NCBI GenBank assembly: GCA_964023275.1
Contig: OZ029913.1
Coordinates: 39,062,757 to 39,126,756, forward strand
Reading direction: 5' to 3'
Length of the DNA: 64,000 nucleotides
Source of the DNA: Norana najaformis
Lineage: Eukaryota; Annelida; Clitellata; Crassiclitellata; Hormogastridae
The notes under the pieces were generated by a model. The model saw only the letters and a list, made by a program, of their open reading frames with translations, made no database searches and was not told the origin of the DNA. The translations under genes and the position numbers were made by a program. This document shows positions 1 through 54,700 of this stretch, in pieces; within the stretch, counting starts at the first letter, position 1, and the number at the start of each line of letters is the position of its first letter.

Positions 1-89
1 CCAGGGCTCCGTCTTGAGACCGCAAAAGGTACTTGTGCTCGGATTACCCACGTGGGAGCTGTTTACGAGACACAGGACCAAGTTGATCC

Positions 90-42885
<42,796 letters not shown>

Positions 42886-43135
42886 TTCCAGTACTTTTCG
42901 GCTAAACTGATCTTTGGCTCAGCAACGTTCGCATACCGGAGTGCATTGCGTCAACAGTACGTGCCAGTACTCCTTTCGTAGCAGGAACAAAGTACTCCTC
43001 ACCAACCGGGGTACTCAAACCGCTCAGCCTCGTCCTCTTTACCAGGATTGGCCTATGCACGACGAAATCGGTGCAAAACCATGGCTGAGAATTCTAACCG
43101 AGTATTTGAAGGAAGGAAGGAACGAAATGAAACAA

Positions 43136-43145
43136 AATAAATAAA
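43136..43145 (+). terminator. Two overlapping AATAAA poly(A) signals
   Basis: AATAAA at 43136-43141 and again at 43140-43145, about 250 bp after the putative SCYL2 stop; a plausible 3' end of the transcript. Confidence 0.5.
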
Positions 43146-43149
43146 AACG

Positions 43150-44212
43150 CTGTCCCGAAAAGGAGAACTGTCTGCTGTCGAAAAGCAGGTTCCTAAATTA
43201 GAGGATTATTTTTCTAACTTGTTGCAAAGACGTAGCCTACGACTTTGGTTTCTCTTTTAAAAGGCGCTAAAGACGCCTGTGAAACTTCAAACAAGACAGA
43301 TCCACGCGAGAACAAGGAAACTATGTATGTAAAGCAACAGACTCCTCGATAACCTGGAAGCAATTGCGTATCCGGATATATATATTTATTTATTTATTTA
43401 TATCAAATTGTAGACCTATCCCTGGCAGCCACTTTCGTTGAGCCCGTTTTGGGTCCACAGCAGGCCGTCAGGTTTCCACTTTCCACCAGAGGCACAATGC
43501 CGTCCAACATTTTAAACTAGCATAATTTCTAGTTGTGTTCTTTCGTGGGAGCTAAGTAAAATGCCAGGAATCTTGTCATTGTTGTCTGTCTTAGGAGTTT
43601 CTCAATGGTCATAAACTTTTCAACGGTTTACGTACAACCGGAAATTCGGCAATGTTTTTCCATTGTTTCAACGTAATTTTACACCAGCTGTATTTTTATA
43701 GCGGTCAGAAGACATGTATGTCATCAAAGATCTTCAAATGCTCGAAGATCTTTAGTCATATCTTAGTGTACTCGAAGATCTTTGTATGTTGTGTTCTTTT
43801 GCTGATAATGGTGTTGTTCAGCTTGCGGTGCATAACTGTCCAGCTGTGTAGGTCTTCAGTGTACTTTTGCGTTCATCGGGCATGAGCTTCGACAACTTGG
43901 AGAAGTGTCTGCATTTCAACGTCATTCCTTGTAACCGACCAATTACATGTAAAGCTAGGTGTAAGAGTAACTGAACGTTCATCAGGATAAATGACTCCCC
44001 GGATGCCGTCAATAAAAGTCTTTGCCTCAATACACTGTCCGCCATAAGGCCAAGTCTCGTGGTCATTTTAGAAAACGAAGCTGACATCAAGTCATATAGT
44101 GAATGGCAGTATCGTGTCAGAAGATGGATTTGAAACGCTACCACTCCTTATGTTGAATGAATATAAAAGTTTAGGGTCAGAGTTAGTCCGTTAATTTAGG
44201 TTTTAGCAAAGG
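43150..44212 (+). other. Intergenic stretch after SCYL2
   Basis: TTTATTTATTTAT tract at 43380-43402; short direct repeat CTCGAAGATCTTT at 43741 and 43770. A minus-strand open stretch at 43818-44144 has protein-like composition, but I do not recognise it. Confidence 0.5.
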
Positions 44213-44420
44213 GTCAGTGTAGTGAAAAGTTGTAAAAACAATGAGGATTTTAGATGGTTTTGCATATTGTAGATTGTATTACGTCGGATAATTTAGCTAT
44301 AGTGTTTGTGTAATTAATTTGCATGGAACACTGGGGAACAGTTGGATGTAATTAACGAGAGGCGGATAGGACGCCCGCAGTTGACAGGTAGAAGTAAACG
44401 AGAGAGAGGGAGAGTGAGAG

Positions 44421-44495
<75 letters not shown>

Positions 44496-44926
44496 GAGCA
44501 GAGGGATGCTGATCGGATGGCGAAAGGGAGAAGTTGGGTGATTGACAGATGAAGGGGAAAGTTAAGGAAGGGTGCGAAGCGAAGAAGGCATTCGCTAAAC
44601 AACGGTCGAAAGAGGCGTTAGGGTCCGGAGAACAGAAGATAGATAATAAGCCTGTATCTCTTAAACGGACCTCGCTAGACTAAAAGGCCGATGCGAATCA
44701 TAGACTCTGAGTTTGCTGAATTTGTTGTAAATACGGTGTAAATATTTATAATACACGTGCGAAAGAAAGAATCGGTGTTACATCTGTGTACGGTCGGACG
44801 GATCCATTCACGAACCCGCGTGCTGTTAAAGGCTCGCCACCATATCCTGAAAGGAGACTTGTGTTCGCCCGCGATCCATCGCATCGCAGGACTCACAAGC
44901 AAAACCCATCTTTCCCCTTCATCTGT

Positions 44927-45016
<90 letters not shown>

Positions 45017-45224
45017 CTCTCACTCTCCCTCTCTCTCGTTTACTTCTACCTGTCAACTACGGGCGTCCTATCCGCCTCTCGTTAATTACATCCAACTGTT
45101 CCCCAGTGTTCCATGCAAATTAATTACACAAACACAATAGCTAAATTATCCGACGTAATACAATCTACAATATGCAAAACCATCTAAAATCCTCATTGTT
45201 TTTACAACTTTTCACTACAGTCAG
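44213..45224 (+). mobile_element. 1002-bp foldback element with long TIRs and GTCAG duplication
   Basis: Element 44218-45219 starts TGTAGTGAAAAGTTG and ends with its reverse complement, CAACTTTTCACTACA. The outer 207 bp of both arms match with two differences. They continue into a (GA)n tract on the left (about 44424-44493) and its (CT)n counterpart on the right (44933-45012), and then ATTGACAGATGAAGGGGAAA is shared again. GTCAG sits directly outside both ends (44213-44217, 45220-45224). The central about 340 bp is unique and has no transposase. The superfamily is undetermined. Confidence 0.85.
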
Positions 45225-47244
45225 TGAAGACTTTCTTATGAGAAGCGTATTAAAGAACTGTTTAAAGTCGAATAAAACTCGTTTTCATGTCGGGCTACGC
45301 ATGGGTTCAACTCATAACATAAAATACTCGAAATTCATAGACTAGGTCTATAGGCCTATGTCAATTCTTGACTTAGTGCTAAGCTACAAATCGAACAATT
45401 TGACAGTTCGAAGCCCGATCGATTGTGTGAAAAGGTATAATTCTTTCCTCTTCCCCCCCCCCCCTAACAATTTAAAATTGTACGATTTTAATTCCAAACA
45501 ATCGACAAATTAATCAATATTTGGTTCCCTTAGGTTTCACATATAAATCGTGATATATATATAGGCTTTTTCCCGATTAACATATAAAGTTAATTGGTTA
45601 GAAATTAAGAAATCAAACGCTAAAATATGAACCCCTGGCCTAAGGCCCTAGGAAGCGAGTTAATGGTGTGGCCGACCGAGGCGAGAAAGAAATTCGTTAA
45701 GGCTGTGCTGGGGTTCGACTCTGGTCGAACCAGATTTTTGTGCAGAGGAAGAAACATGATGCAGAACGACTCTTTTTCTCTCTTTTATTCTTAGCCGTAC
45801 GACTTATCTATAACTTCGTCCGTATCCTTAACTAGATCACCTTTTCTGTGCAGTGTCCCGACCGTTTTATTGTTCCAACTGACAATAATATAATAATCTT
45901 GAAAACTACAGTGACGAGCTTAACTTTCGAATGGCCGTGAATGCCTCCTGATATACCGTTCCATAGGGGCCGTTACTAGGGAAACGGCTCCCGATTGTTT
46001 TGTCCACCAGGGAGCTGTTACCATGGAGATGGTTCCCAATTGTTTTCGCAAGAGGGAGCTAACATCGTCGCAAAGGCACACAAATAACATATCATAATAG
46101 CGTTCGCCTTTACACCTACAGGCCACAAACGCCTTTCCCAAACGGCTGCTCGGAGAAATGCTTTGAAGAAGGGTTATCCAAAATGTTAGCCATTTCTCCA
46201 TTATATTGCCTAACTCCTAAAATTATTAAACCCCCTTTAGATTTAATGTTTAAATATTATTTTCCCTTTATTAATACCTTTCCTGAGACATTACATACAC
46301 TTAGGGCAACATTTTGTGCTTCATCTTAATATATGATTAAATAGATTAATCCAAAATTTGTAGTAAGTACCCTACCAGAGAAATCCATAATAATGATACA
46401 CAATGGGACAACAGTTAGCACGTTTCTCAACACCCCTAGAATACCTCCAAAAACCATAATTGGACAATACGTAATACCTTTTTAATGATAAAAACTCTTA
46501 AATACACGCTTACTTTAATTAATCCAATTTTCCCGATACTCTTCCCTAATAATTTCGGTTTTCCACTCTTCCCTTACTTCCCTTCGGTCCCCTAACTAAA
46601 CCCACCTCCGGTGTTTCCTCTAATCACCGAACCCCTCCTTTGTGACAAGAGAAATTCTCATTTTAGGGATGATACGCTCTTTCCTTACTTTAGACGGGAC
46701 ATGCAGTTAAGATGCGGCTAGACTCGGTGGGAAAGAGTGACAAACTTAATTTTTTTGGAGAGGTCCCCCTTCCATCGGATGGGACTCTAATGGAACCCTA
46801 CAACTTCAGGACCTGATGTATCATTGCCACTGGTCTCTTGGGGACCAACTGATGATGATGATGATGAAAAGAACAGAGGGAGACGAATATGTCCATGAAA
46901 GGCGGATCACTCAGAACTGTTTTAAAATTGCCATCAAACAGTAAAGTCCTCAATCATGTAACATCCCTCATTATTATCAAATCCTGGATATGCCTATGGT
47001 TTTATATATAGGGACTGCTTTATTTCTGCTTTGTGTAAGGCCACAAATTAAGCGCATAATTAGGCGCAACTGAAAATTATAATAATTTTAATCGTTACGA
47101 CTTCTGATATATAGGGCTAATTAAAAAATAATTTGCAATGCATCTATATTTAATTTGACTGCTTATTTTACAGCGCTTAATAGGTTAATAATTTCTGTGA
47201 TGAAATAAAGTCCATTAGAATCCTTATTTATACACAAAACAGTT
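45225..47244 (+). other. Intergenic AT-rich stretch
   Basis: TRNA-like box B (GGGGTTCGACTCTGG) at about 45710, perhaps a SINE piece; poly-C at 45455; a 50-bp direct repeat at 45965-46060 (CGGCTCCCGATTGTTTTGTC / TGGTTCCCAATTGTTTTCGC); (GATGAT) at 46851-46866. No gene seen. Confidence 0.5.
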
Positions 47245-47350
47245 TCTAATCTAATATGAAAATTTTTATAGCGCCTAATAATAATACACACTACGCATCA
47301 ATCGATGGCCGCCTGTAAGCAATTAAAACCGCATTCCCAAAGCATGATCC
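47245..47350 (-). mobile_element. Family B LINE 3' end
   Basis: Reversed: TTTTTATAGCGCCTAATAAT and CGCATCAATCGATGGCCGCC. Confidence 0.75.
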
Positions 47351-47554
47351 ACTGGACAGAATCGTTTGAAAATTTTGAAGTTTCTGAGACCGAAGCAAAA
47401 GCGTTTCAAAAACATTGGACTTCAGCCCTCACTAAACGACATCGCAGATTGGAGAACTCATGGAAGTTACGATAAATCTTTATGTTTTACCAACTTTTAA
47501 TGCTGATGACACCTAGTGTCGGTTTTTATAATCGCTCATCCGAGTCAGTCCATC

Positions 47555-47855
47555 TTACAAACGGACCATCACTTCACCCCTTGCAATCAGTGCGCAGGTT
47601 TTCCACTCAGATTGAAAACACTCCTCTTCTGCAGATCCTATCCTGATCCTTCTTCTCCGTATCTAGCCTGCATATCCAAATCCAAACACCACCCACTATG
47701 CTTGCCTGCCTGCCTCTTGGATCTTGATCTAGAACCGAACCCTTCTTGCCTATCGATTTTGTTTTGACTAACCGCCTGTGAATGAGCTGATTCCCATGAC
47801 TAACCTTTCGTTGGGCGGTGTAGAAATCTCGAGTTTACGATTACAGTCAGTGAAT
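47555..47855 (+). mobile_element. Family A LINE 3' end
   Basis: Encodes CAGFPLRLKTLLFCRSYPDP, then the 3' UTR to GTAGAAATCTCGAGTTTACG and ATTACAG. Close to the 26250 copy. Confidence 0.85.
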
Positions 47856-48354
47856 CACCCATTATCGCAATAGTAAAGTCCATCATTATCGTCGTGTGCT
47901 GCATGAAGTCGTGAACTGGTTTAAACGCTCGGAGATTTTCCATTGATGCAGCTGAAAGCAACGAACACTCGGTGGCACCAGCATCATGAAGCGCGTTAAA
48001 CGTAGATTATGCGTTTATTGTCACTTCTACAGAGTTCCCCACTTGCGGACAGGACAGAAACAGGCCACGAATTCTAGAGTCGTGGCCCAGCGGTTGAGAA
48101 CGAGCAGGAACCTCGATTATCCGGGCACAGCAACATGTCAAGAAGGGTTACAGAGAAATTTATGCAAGATGGCAAAACGAGGAAATCGAGACACGTCATA
48201 ACGGCCTTATATGGTCCAAATGTTCAGTTGACACTAATATGTATTCTAGGAGGGACCAAGTACCCCATTATTCCTCATTGTGCGGGCGCCCATGGGTAAG
48301 TTTTTACACAACCCTCTGGTGACTCCGCTAGGAGCCTGCGTATGATTTTCAGCT

Positions 48355-48622
48355 ACAAAAATCATTCCTCTTTCACAGCTCCTATCCTAATTCCCCCTTT
48401 TCCTCTAACCTCTCTTTCCACTCCAAATCCCAAACATCACCCACCGTAGCTGCCACGTTGTCTCTCTGCCTGACTCTTGGATCTTGACCTGGAACTGACC
48501 CCTTTTTGCCTTTAACTATTTTGTTTTAACTGAGCGCCGGTGAATAAGCCGATCCCCGTGAAGTGCCTTTCTTTGGGTACTGTAGAAATCTCGGGATTAC
48601 GATTACGATTTCAGCCACAAAA
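48355..48622 (+). mobile_element. Family A LINE 3' end upstream of PPP1R8
   Basis: AGCTCCTATCCTAATTCCCC through CTCTTGGATCTTGACCTGGA to TGTAGAAATCTCGGGATTAC and GATTACGATT. It ends about 100 bp before the PPP1R8 start codon, inside the expected promoter/5' UTR. Confidence 0.85.
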
Positions 48623-48719
48623 ATCGTTCACCTCCTTACTTACGTCTATGGACTTCCGGAAGATTTACTCTACTATTTATTTTACATCTCTGTTAGGGCT
48701 TTGTGAATAATCTCGTAAA

Positions 48720-48760
48720 ATGGCAAATAGTTTAGTAAATAATTTTGAAATTCCATCGTG
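48720..48760 (+). CDS. PPP1R8: PPP1R8 exon 1 (41 bp coding)
   Basis: MANSLVNNFEIPSW, with the Trp codon split (TG|G) before donor GTAAGG. FEIPSW corresponds to human FDCPTW. The context AAAATGG is a good initiation site. The start was chosen because exon 2 needs an incoming TG to make the invariant Trp before AGKPPPGLHLDV. Confidence 0.93.
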
Positions 48761-51700
48761 GTAAGGCGTTTATTGATTCAAAGTTTGTTCAGTATGGAAG
48801 ATTGCAAAACACAATGCATTAGTGCTAGTCCTACTTATACTGAAACAACTTCTAGTGAACACAACTGGTGTTTGCAGCACCAGCGCCGCCGCAGTGGAAG
48901 TATGTAATAAGAAATGGCAAATTTCATGTAGCGCTTTGGATTAAGGATTTTCTGCTTAAATGCCAACATGACAATAACTTTCTCACTTCCTGATGGGTTC
49001 CAGAGCTCCGCAACGAATCCTGGGGAGAAGTGCAAGCAGCCTTGAACGTTCTCAATCAACCGGCATGCCACTGGGAACACCAGACTTGTTTGAAAAATTG
49101 TTAATTGTGTTGCTTAGACCAAATACGCATCCTAGAGCGGATCCATAGGGAATACGGACATTAATACAAACCAGGGTCGGATTAACCAGTATGTAAAATG
49201 GGTCATTCCGTATCAACTTAACACGTTTTGGGAAATGTCTGCTCCTTACAGTCTCAGATTTTGATATATTTTGGTCAAAATATAGATAAATATAGATCAT
49301 GGTGGTCTGCAGAGTTTCATAGCTTAACACTTAGTAGTTTCTGAGATATGAGGCTTACAACACACCTGGGATTGCCTGATTTTCAGTGCGGAGGCAAATT
49401 ACACAATTTTACTTATGTTTTTCAGTCACTGTATTTCAGTGACTATTCCACTTACAAGCGTGAAACTTTCCACATAGCTTCAGTTTTTTGTCAAGTTTAG
49501 GGGAGCAAATTATTCGAACTGGTTAGGTTTAGAGTTGCATACAAAACTTGGAAAGTAGAACAAAAGTCACAAGGAGAGGTAAGAACATGTAATTACATGT
49601 ATGTCCTAAATTTACTGTTTATAAAAAAGTGCAGTGACTTCTGAAGTTGTAAGCAAGGATGAGTCCTGGAGCACTCTAGGCATGCTTTTCTGAATTTAGA
49701 AAGCCAATGCAAGGATTAAAGAGCAGTGTAGATCCAGGGGGCTACATACCTCATCCTAAACTCAGTAGGGGCGTGACAGGTCAGGATCCCGTGGATCCAC
49801 CTTTAATTATAAGCTGACATTGTTTATTTTGTTTCTCCTCAGGGCTGGAAAACCTCCTCCAGGGCTTCACTTGGATGTTTTGAAGGATGAGAAAATGATT
49901 CAGGTGAGCAGATCGATTACCTGGCCTACCTGTGTTCGATCTAGGCACTTAATAAATTTATTAAGTTGCTAACACAGTACCTTTAAGCTCTGTGTGTGAG
50001 GTTCAAATCCCAGAGTGTCATGTAAAATTGGTGGTTTATCATCTGGTAATTTAAGGCTATTCTAGATTTATTTGGAATAACCTTTTGCTTCCGAGAAGTT
50101 TCTATTGAGGCTGGTAAACAAGTGTGTTACCTTGGCATTTATACTTCTGAGAAGTTTCTATAAGTTTCTATTACCTTCTACTGGTCACTAAGGTGGTAAC
50201 AAAAATTTATTGTTTAAACTTCCATGTTGGAACCCACCATACAGTCCATCTGTTACAGAAAATAGCAACAACTGACTACATTTTTCGCAGTTTATCACGT
50301 TTTATCTAACAGATGCCAAATTAATCAAATTTAATCGATTAATCAAAGTTAAATTTTTGAGATTAATCAATTAATTATTTTTGAATCAGTAACAGCCCCA
50401 TTCAGTTTATATCAAATTGCACCTGCTTTATTTATTATTACATATTGGACTTATTTAGCACCCTCAGTATTCCAAGACTGAAACTTTAATTTTTACTGTA
50501 CAAGCATGGACCATCCTAATGGTCACGCTATACCACCCTAAACTGAAGACAGTTTTTGATAATGGCATGTAACAAGAACAACATTTCATTTTGTACAGTG
50601 CCCCTGAAGAGTCTGTAAGATCATTTGCAGTACCTTCCAATTTCCAGTCAGATATTGGAAGACAGAACTTTGATTAAATTTTCAGCATGTTTTCTGTGTC
50701 CAACAGAAATTAATGATTGATGAGAAGAAGTGTTACTTTTTTGGACGCAACAAGCAGCTTTGTGACTTCTGCATTGATCATGCATCAAGTTCCCGGGTTC
50801 ATGCAGCTCTCATCTGGCACAAACACCTCAATCGACCATTCATCATCGATCTTGGCAGCAGTAAGTTGCTTGAAATCAGTTTCAATGTTCATTTAGTCTA
50901 GTGGTTAGTGTGCAGGACTATGAACACAGAGGTATGTGTTCATTATTTGTAAGCCTTATGTGATGCTAAGCTAGATGTAGGTGTTTATATATAATTGTGT
51001 TTAATCGCCAGGATCCTTGTATATGTGCCAGCATCATAGAACAATTCATTATTAAGATTAGGCATTGGGAAAACTGTCCACTGTGCTTTTGAAACAGCAT
51101 GGAGAGCAGGGAACCAGCTTAAGAAATTTGAATTAACGATTGATTCTTGATTATTTGGCCTGACGCAGACGATTTTTGTGATGTACAGCAAGGGGCAGCA
51201 CCGTCACCTCAGTTGTATGGTGTTTATCGAAGGCTTAACACACTGATCGCTGGTCCAATTTTAGGCTAGGCGCGACTAATATAGGCCAAAAAACACAGAA
51301 CTCGCGAGGGACGTGTTAACACGTCCCACAATTGTTTTTATTCTTTTTTGACATCCTTTTGTTCACAGAATCAAAAATAACTGTTCCTTTTATGTGTTTA
51401 TCTTACTATCTCACTGTAGGACGTCTAGAGATCACGTTCAGTGTGATACATTTTGAAGCATAGTACTACACATGGTGCATTCAGTCTTCAGCATGTATGT
51501 GATATAGCAGGTCCTAGAGAGTGTCCAAAATAATCGTATATGCATTTAGTAGGTGACAGAACAGGTCCACTATTACTGCTAAACAGCAGGAATTATTACT
51601 GGGACACTGGGAACTGCCTAGACACAGTTGATACCAGATGGACGTGTATACACGTCCGTGTGTATATATATACATATATATATGTATCGATCTTGGCTTG

Positions 51701-54700
51701 ACAGCCGAGGCCGAACAATAGTCTGGCGCCCAGTTCCTCCAAGCTTCTTGTAGAGAATATATGCATCTGCTACAGCCGTGTAAATCATCTGTAGGACTAT
51801 CTTTCTGTACCAATTCAATAACTTTCTCAATGGAGCGTAACGAGGCTAAAAATCAGTCCATTTGGTTCATTCATTCTTCGGCATATGTGATATATATATG
51901 ATAGTGTCCAAAATAATCGTATATGCATTCGGTAGGTGGCAGCACTTGTCCACTATTACTATCAAACGTTGCAATGCCGAAAAACAGCTCATACCAGAGG
52001 GACGTGTATACACGTCCGTAGTAAGGCCATTTGGCCCATTCAGTCTTCAGCATATATGTGATATATATATATGATAGAGAGTGTCCAAAATATTCGTATA
52101 TGTACTCAATAGGTGACAGAACATATCCACTATTATTACCAAGCGGCAGGAATTATTACTGGGACGCTGAACTGCCTAGAAAGGCTGCTACCTGAGGGAC
52201 GTGTTTACACGTCCGTCGCGTCCCAGCTATACAAATGAGGGACGTGTTAACACGTCCCTCGCGTCCAACGTGTTAATATGAAAATTAAACCATGAACTCC
52301 AGATCAGTTCAGGAAAGAACTATGAGAACAGTAGTTCGATCAAAAAGAAAAGTGATCTGTAAAGTTATCGAATGGTTGCTCATGGTGATTGCGCCATGTG
52401 ATCAAATGCTTAGAGTTTAGACCTATCGAAGGAAGTGAAACTTTAAGGTTATAGTCGGAAGCGGAATGTGACATTTGAGAGGTGATCTCTTGTGATTCAG
52501 AGACAATCCATGTCTTGAATTTTGGTTGATCATCATTCAGTCTGCCAGCTGTGTGAAAGACTGACAGTCGTCAGGGTCTGTTTGTCAGTCAAAACTGTGA
52601 AGAGTTGCAGAAAAGAACAATTGGTGAGATGAAGATCTAGAATAGCTGATCTTCCGTCAGAGGCGTCTGCAGCCTAGTTTTCCAGAGGTCAAGTGAAATA
52701 TAATTCCTTGCCTTTTAACACCTACAGCTAAAGACTTTCTGCTCAGTATGACATCAAACTGTCCATACCAGGGGTCTATGGCTTAAGCATTTTGTGCATA
52801 ACAACAAGGGAAGTGGTTTAGCATAGAAATAAAACTAAGTCAGTAATCTGATGCTGGCATAGGTAAGGCTAGTATAAAATAAACCTAATGCGATTGATGT
52901 GCAGATGAATTGTTTTTGTGAACGACTGTTGGATGTGAAGGTTGGTGCTGTGTGGACATTAAATATTTTCAATTATAACTGAAAGAGCTAAATTTCTTGC
53001 AGGACAGATTAGAACTACTTTCTGTTACTACAGTCTATTCATTATGTGTGGTTAGCTTATATTACTGCTAGGTGCCTCATGCTTTTAAGGCTTTTAAAAG
53101 GCACTATACAAATAACCAGATACACATATATACATACTTACCTTACCTTGTTGATCTGCATAAAAATGATCCATTGCTAGTAAATTTGGTACATGCAACA
53201 GTTACACTTACTACTAAAGGCAGTACACACAACTGTACTACTTTGCTACTTTAGTTTACATTACTACTTTGCTAGTATAGTTTATGTCACTACCTTACTT
53301 TATTTCAGTTTGTTTTGTTTTACTACTTTTGAGTGTTGATATGTTGGCAGTGCTTAATCGTTTTAGTGTAGCATTTATCGTTTCCCCGTTCTTTTTCTTA
53401 AGCTCATGGGACGTTCATAGGGAAGTTGCGTTTGGATCCAAAGAAGCCGCAACAAGTTCCGATTGATAGCAGCATTCATTTTGGTGCATCAACAAGGACC
53501 TACATCATTCGAGAGCGGCCACAGTCTAAGCTGCCGCTGCCCTCAAACGAACTGAGTGAAGATGCAGATGGCAACTTGCTTGGCCTACCAGATACAGAAG
53601 TTGAGCTTGATGTATGTTTTACGGCGTTGTTCTGTAATTTCAAGTTTGTCATGCAATGTAAGTTAAATTAGAACAAGTTGTGGACAACGTTGTTCTACGA
53701 ACTTTAAGATACTAGGTACGCAATGCCTTGTATCCTATGTCCATAGAACTATTTTATTTATTTATATGTTGATTTAAAGCACTTATTATGCTTGTGAAGT
53801 TGGTAAATCTAAATCTGATGCATTGTGTAGAACTTGAAGAACTGTGGAGACTTGCAGTTTGTAGGTTCAAATCAAACTGGTTATAAATTTGCGTCAAGTC
53901 GCTTTGAAAGTATACGAGGCAATTGTGAAAGACTGTGTTGTGTTATAAGATAAATGTACTGATAATGCCAAACTGGTATGTACACTAGAGTCTTCATATA
54001 ACACAGTTCATTATTAGATGAATTATGATATAACTTGTAATAGATAATTTAGATAAAACCTCTGAGTTATCTACCTCGGAGCTCTACATAAATTATGACT
54101 GCTTTATATCGCAGCTTCATTTTAAATGCAGTTCCAGATATGGCTGCCAAAGATAGCATTATAAAGAGACTCCAGTTCATATAAAATTTTAAATATTAAT
54201 AAATATTTTAGTCCATTATCTGCAGGCTGAAAGTCTTGGATTGCCACTTTCTTTTATTTGTGAAAAATTATTCAAAAATCTGTTCGTTTCTTGTTCTGTT
54301 ACTCTAGAACTTAACCGAGTACAATACGGCACAGAATCGACGAATAGCTCTGATAGGATCCGACATGCCAGACGTTAATCTGAATCCAAAGAAAAGGCGC
54401 AAGAGTCTTCAGGTGGGATTCAACGATGAGGAGGAGATTATCAATCCAGGTAATCTTCTGTTATTAATCATGATCCTGTTGTGCTAGTTGTTTAAAACGG
54501 TAACACTGCATTACCAGGTAATACGGCCTAATCTTGGCAGCGTGTAATCTCAAAACTCAGTTTATGCAAAACCCAAATTATTGATACAAGGGAGTTTTGA
54601 TCAAGATTTTATAGTCAGGATGTCAGCAAATGGAACACAGAAGGAACAAGTTGTCGTGCAAGGGTCACTGTTGGTGATAGAGCTCAGTCAGCTCGCTGTT

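Noticed and set aside
44213-45224. The 44.2-45.2 kb palindrome as a simple assembly artefact
   Set aside because: Arms differ by substitutions, microsatellite length and an extra segment, and a target-site-like GTCAG flanks both ends, which an artefact would not produce. Long reads are still needed.
50890-50950. tRNA gene
   Set aside because: Only a D-arm/box A resemblance; no box B or acceptor stem, so a SINE fragment at most.
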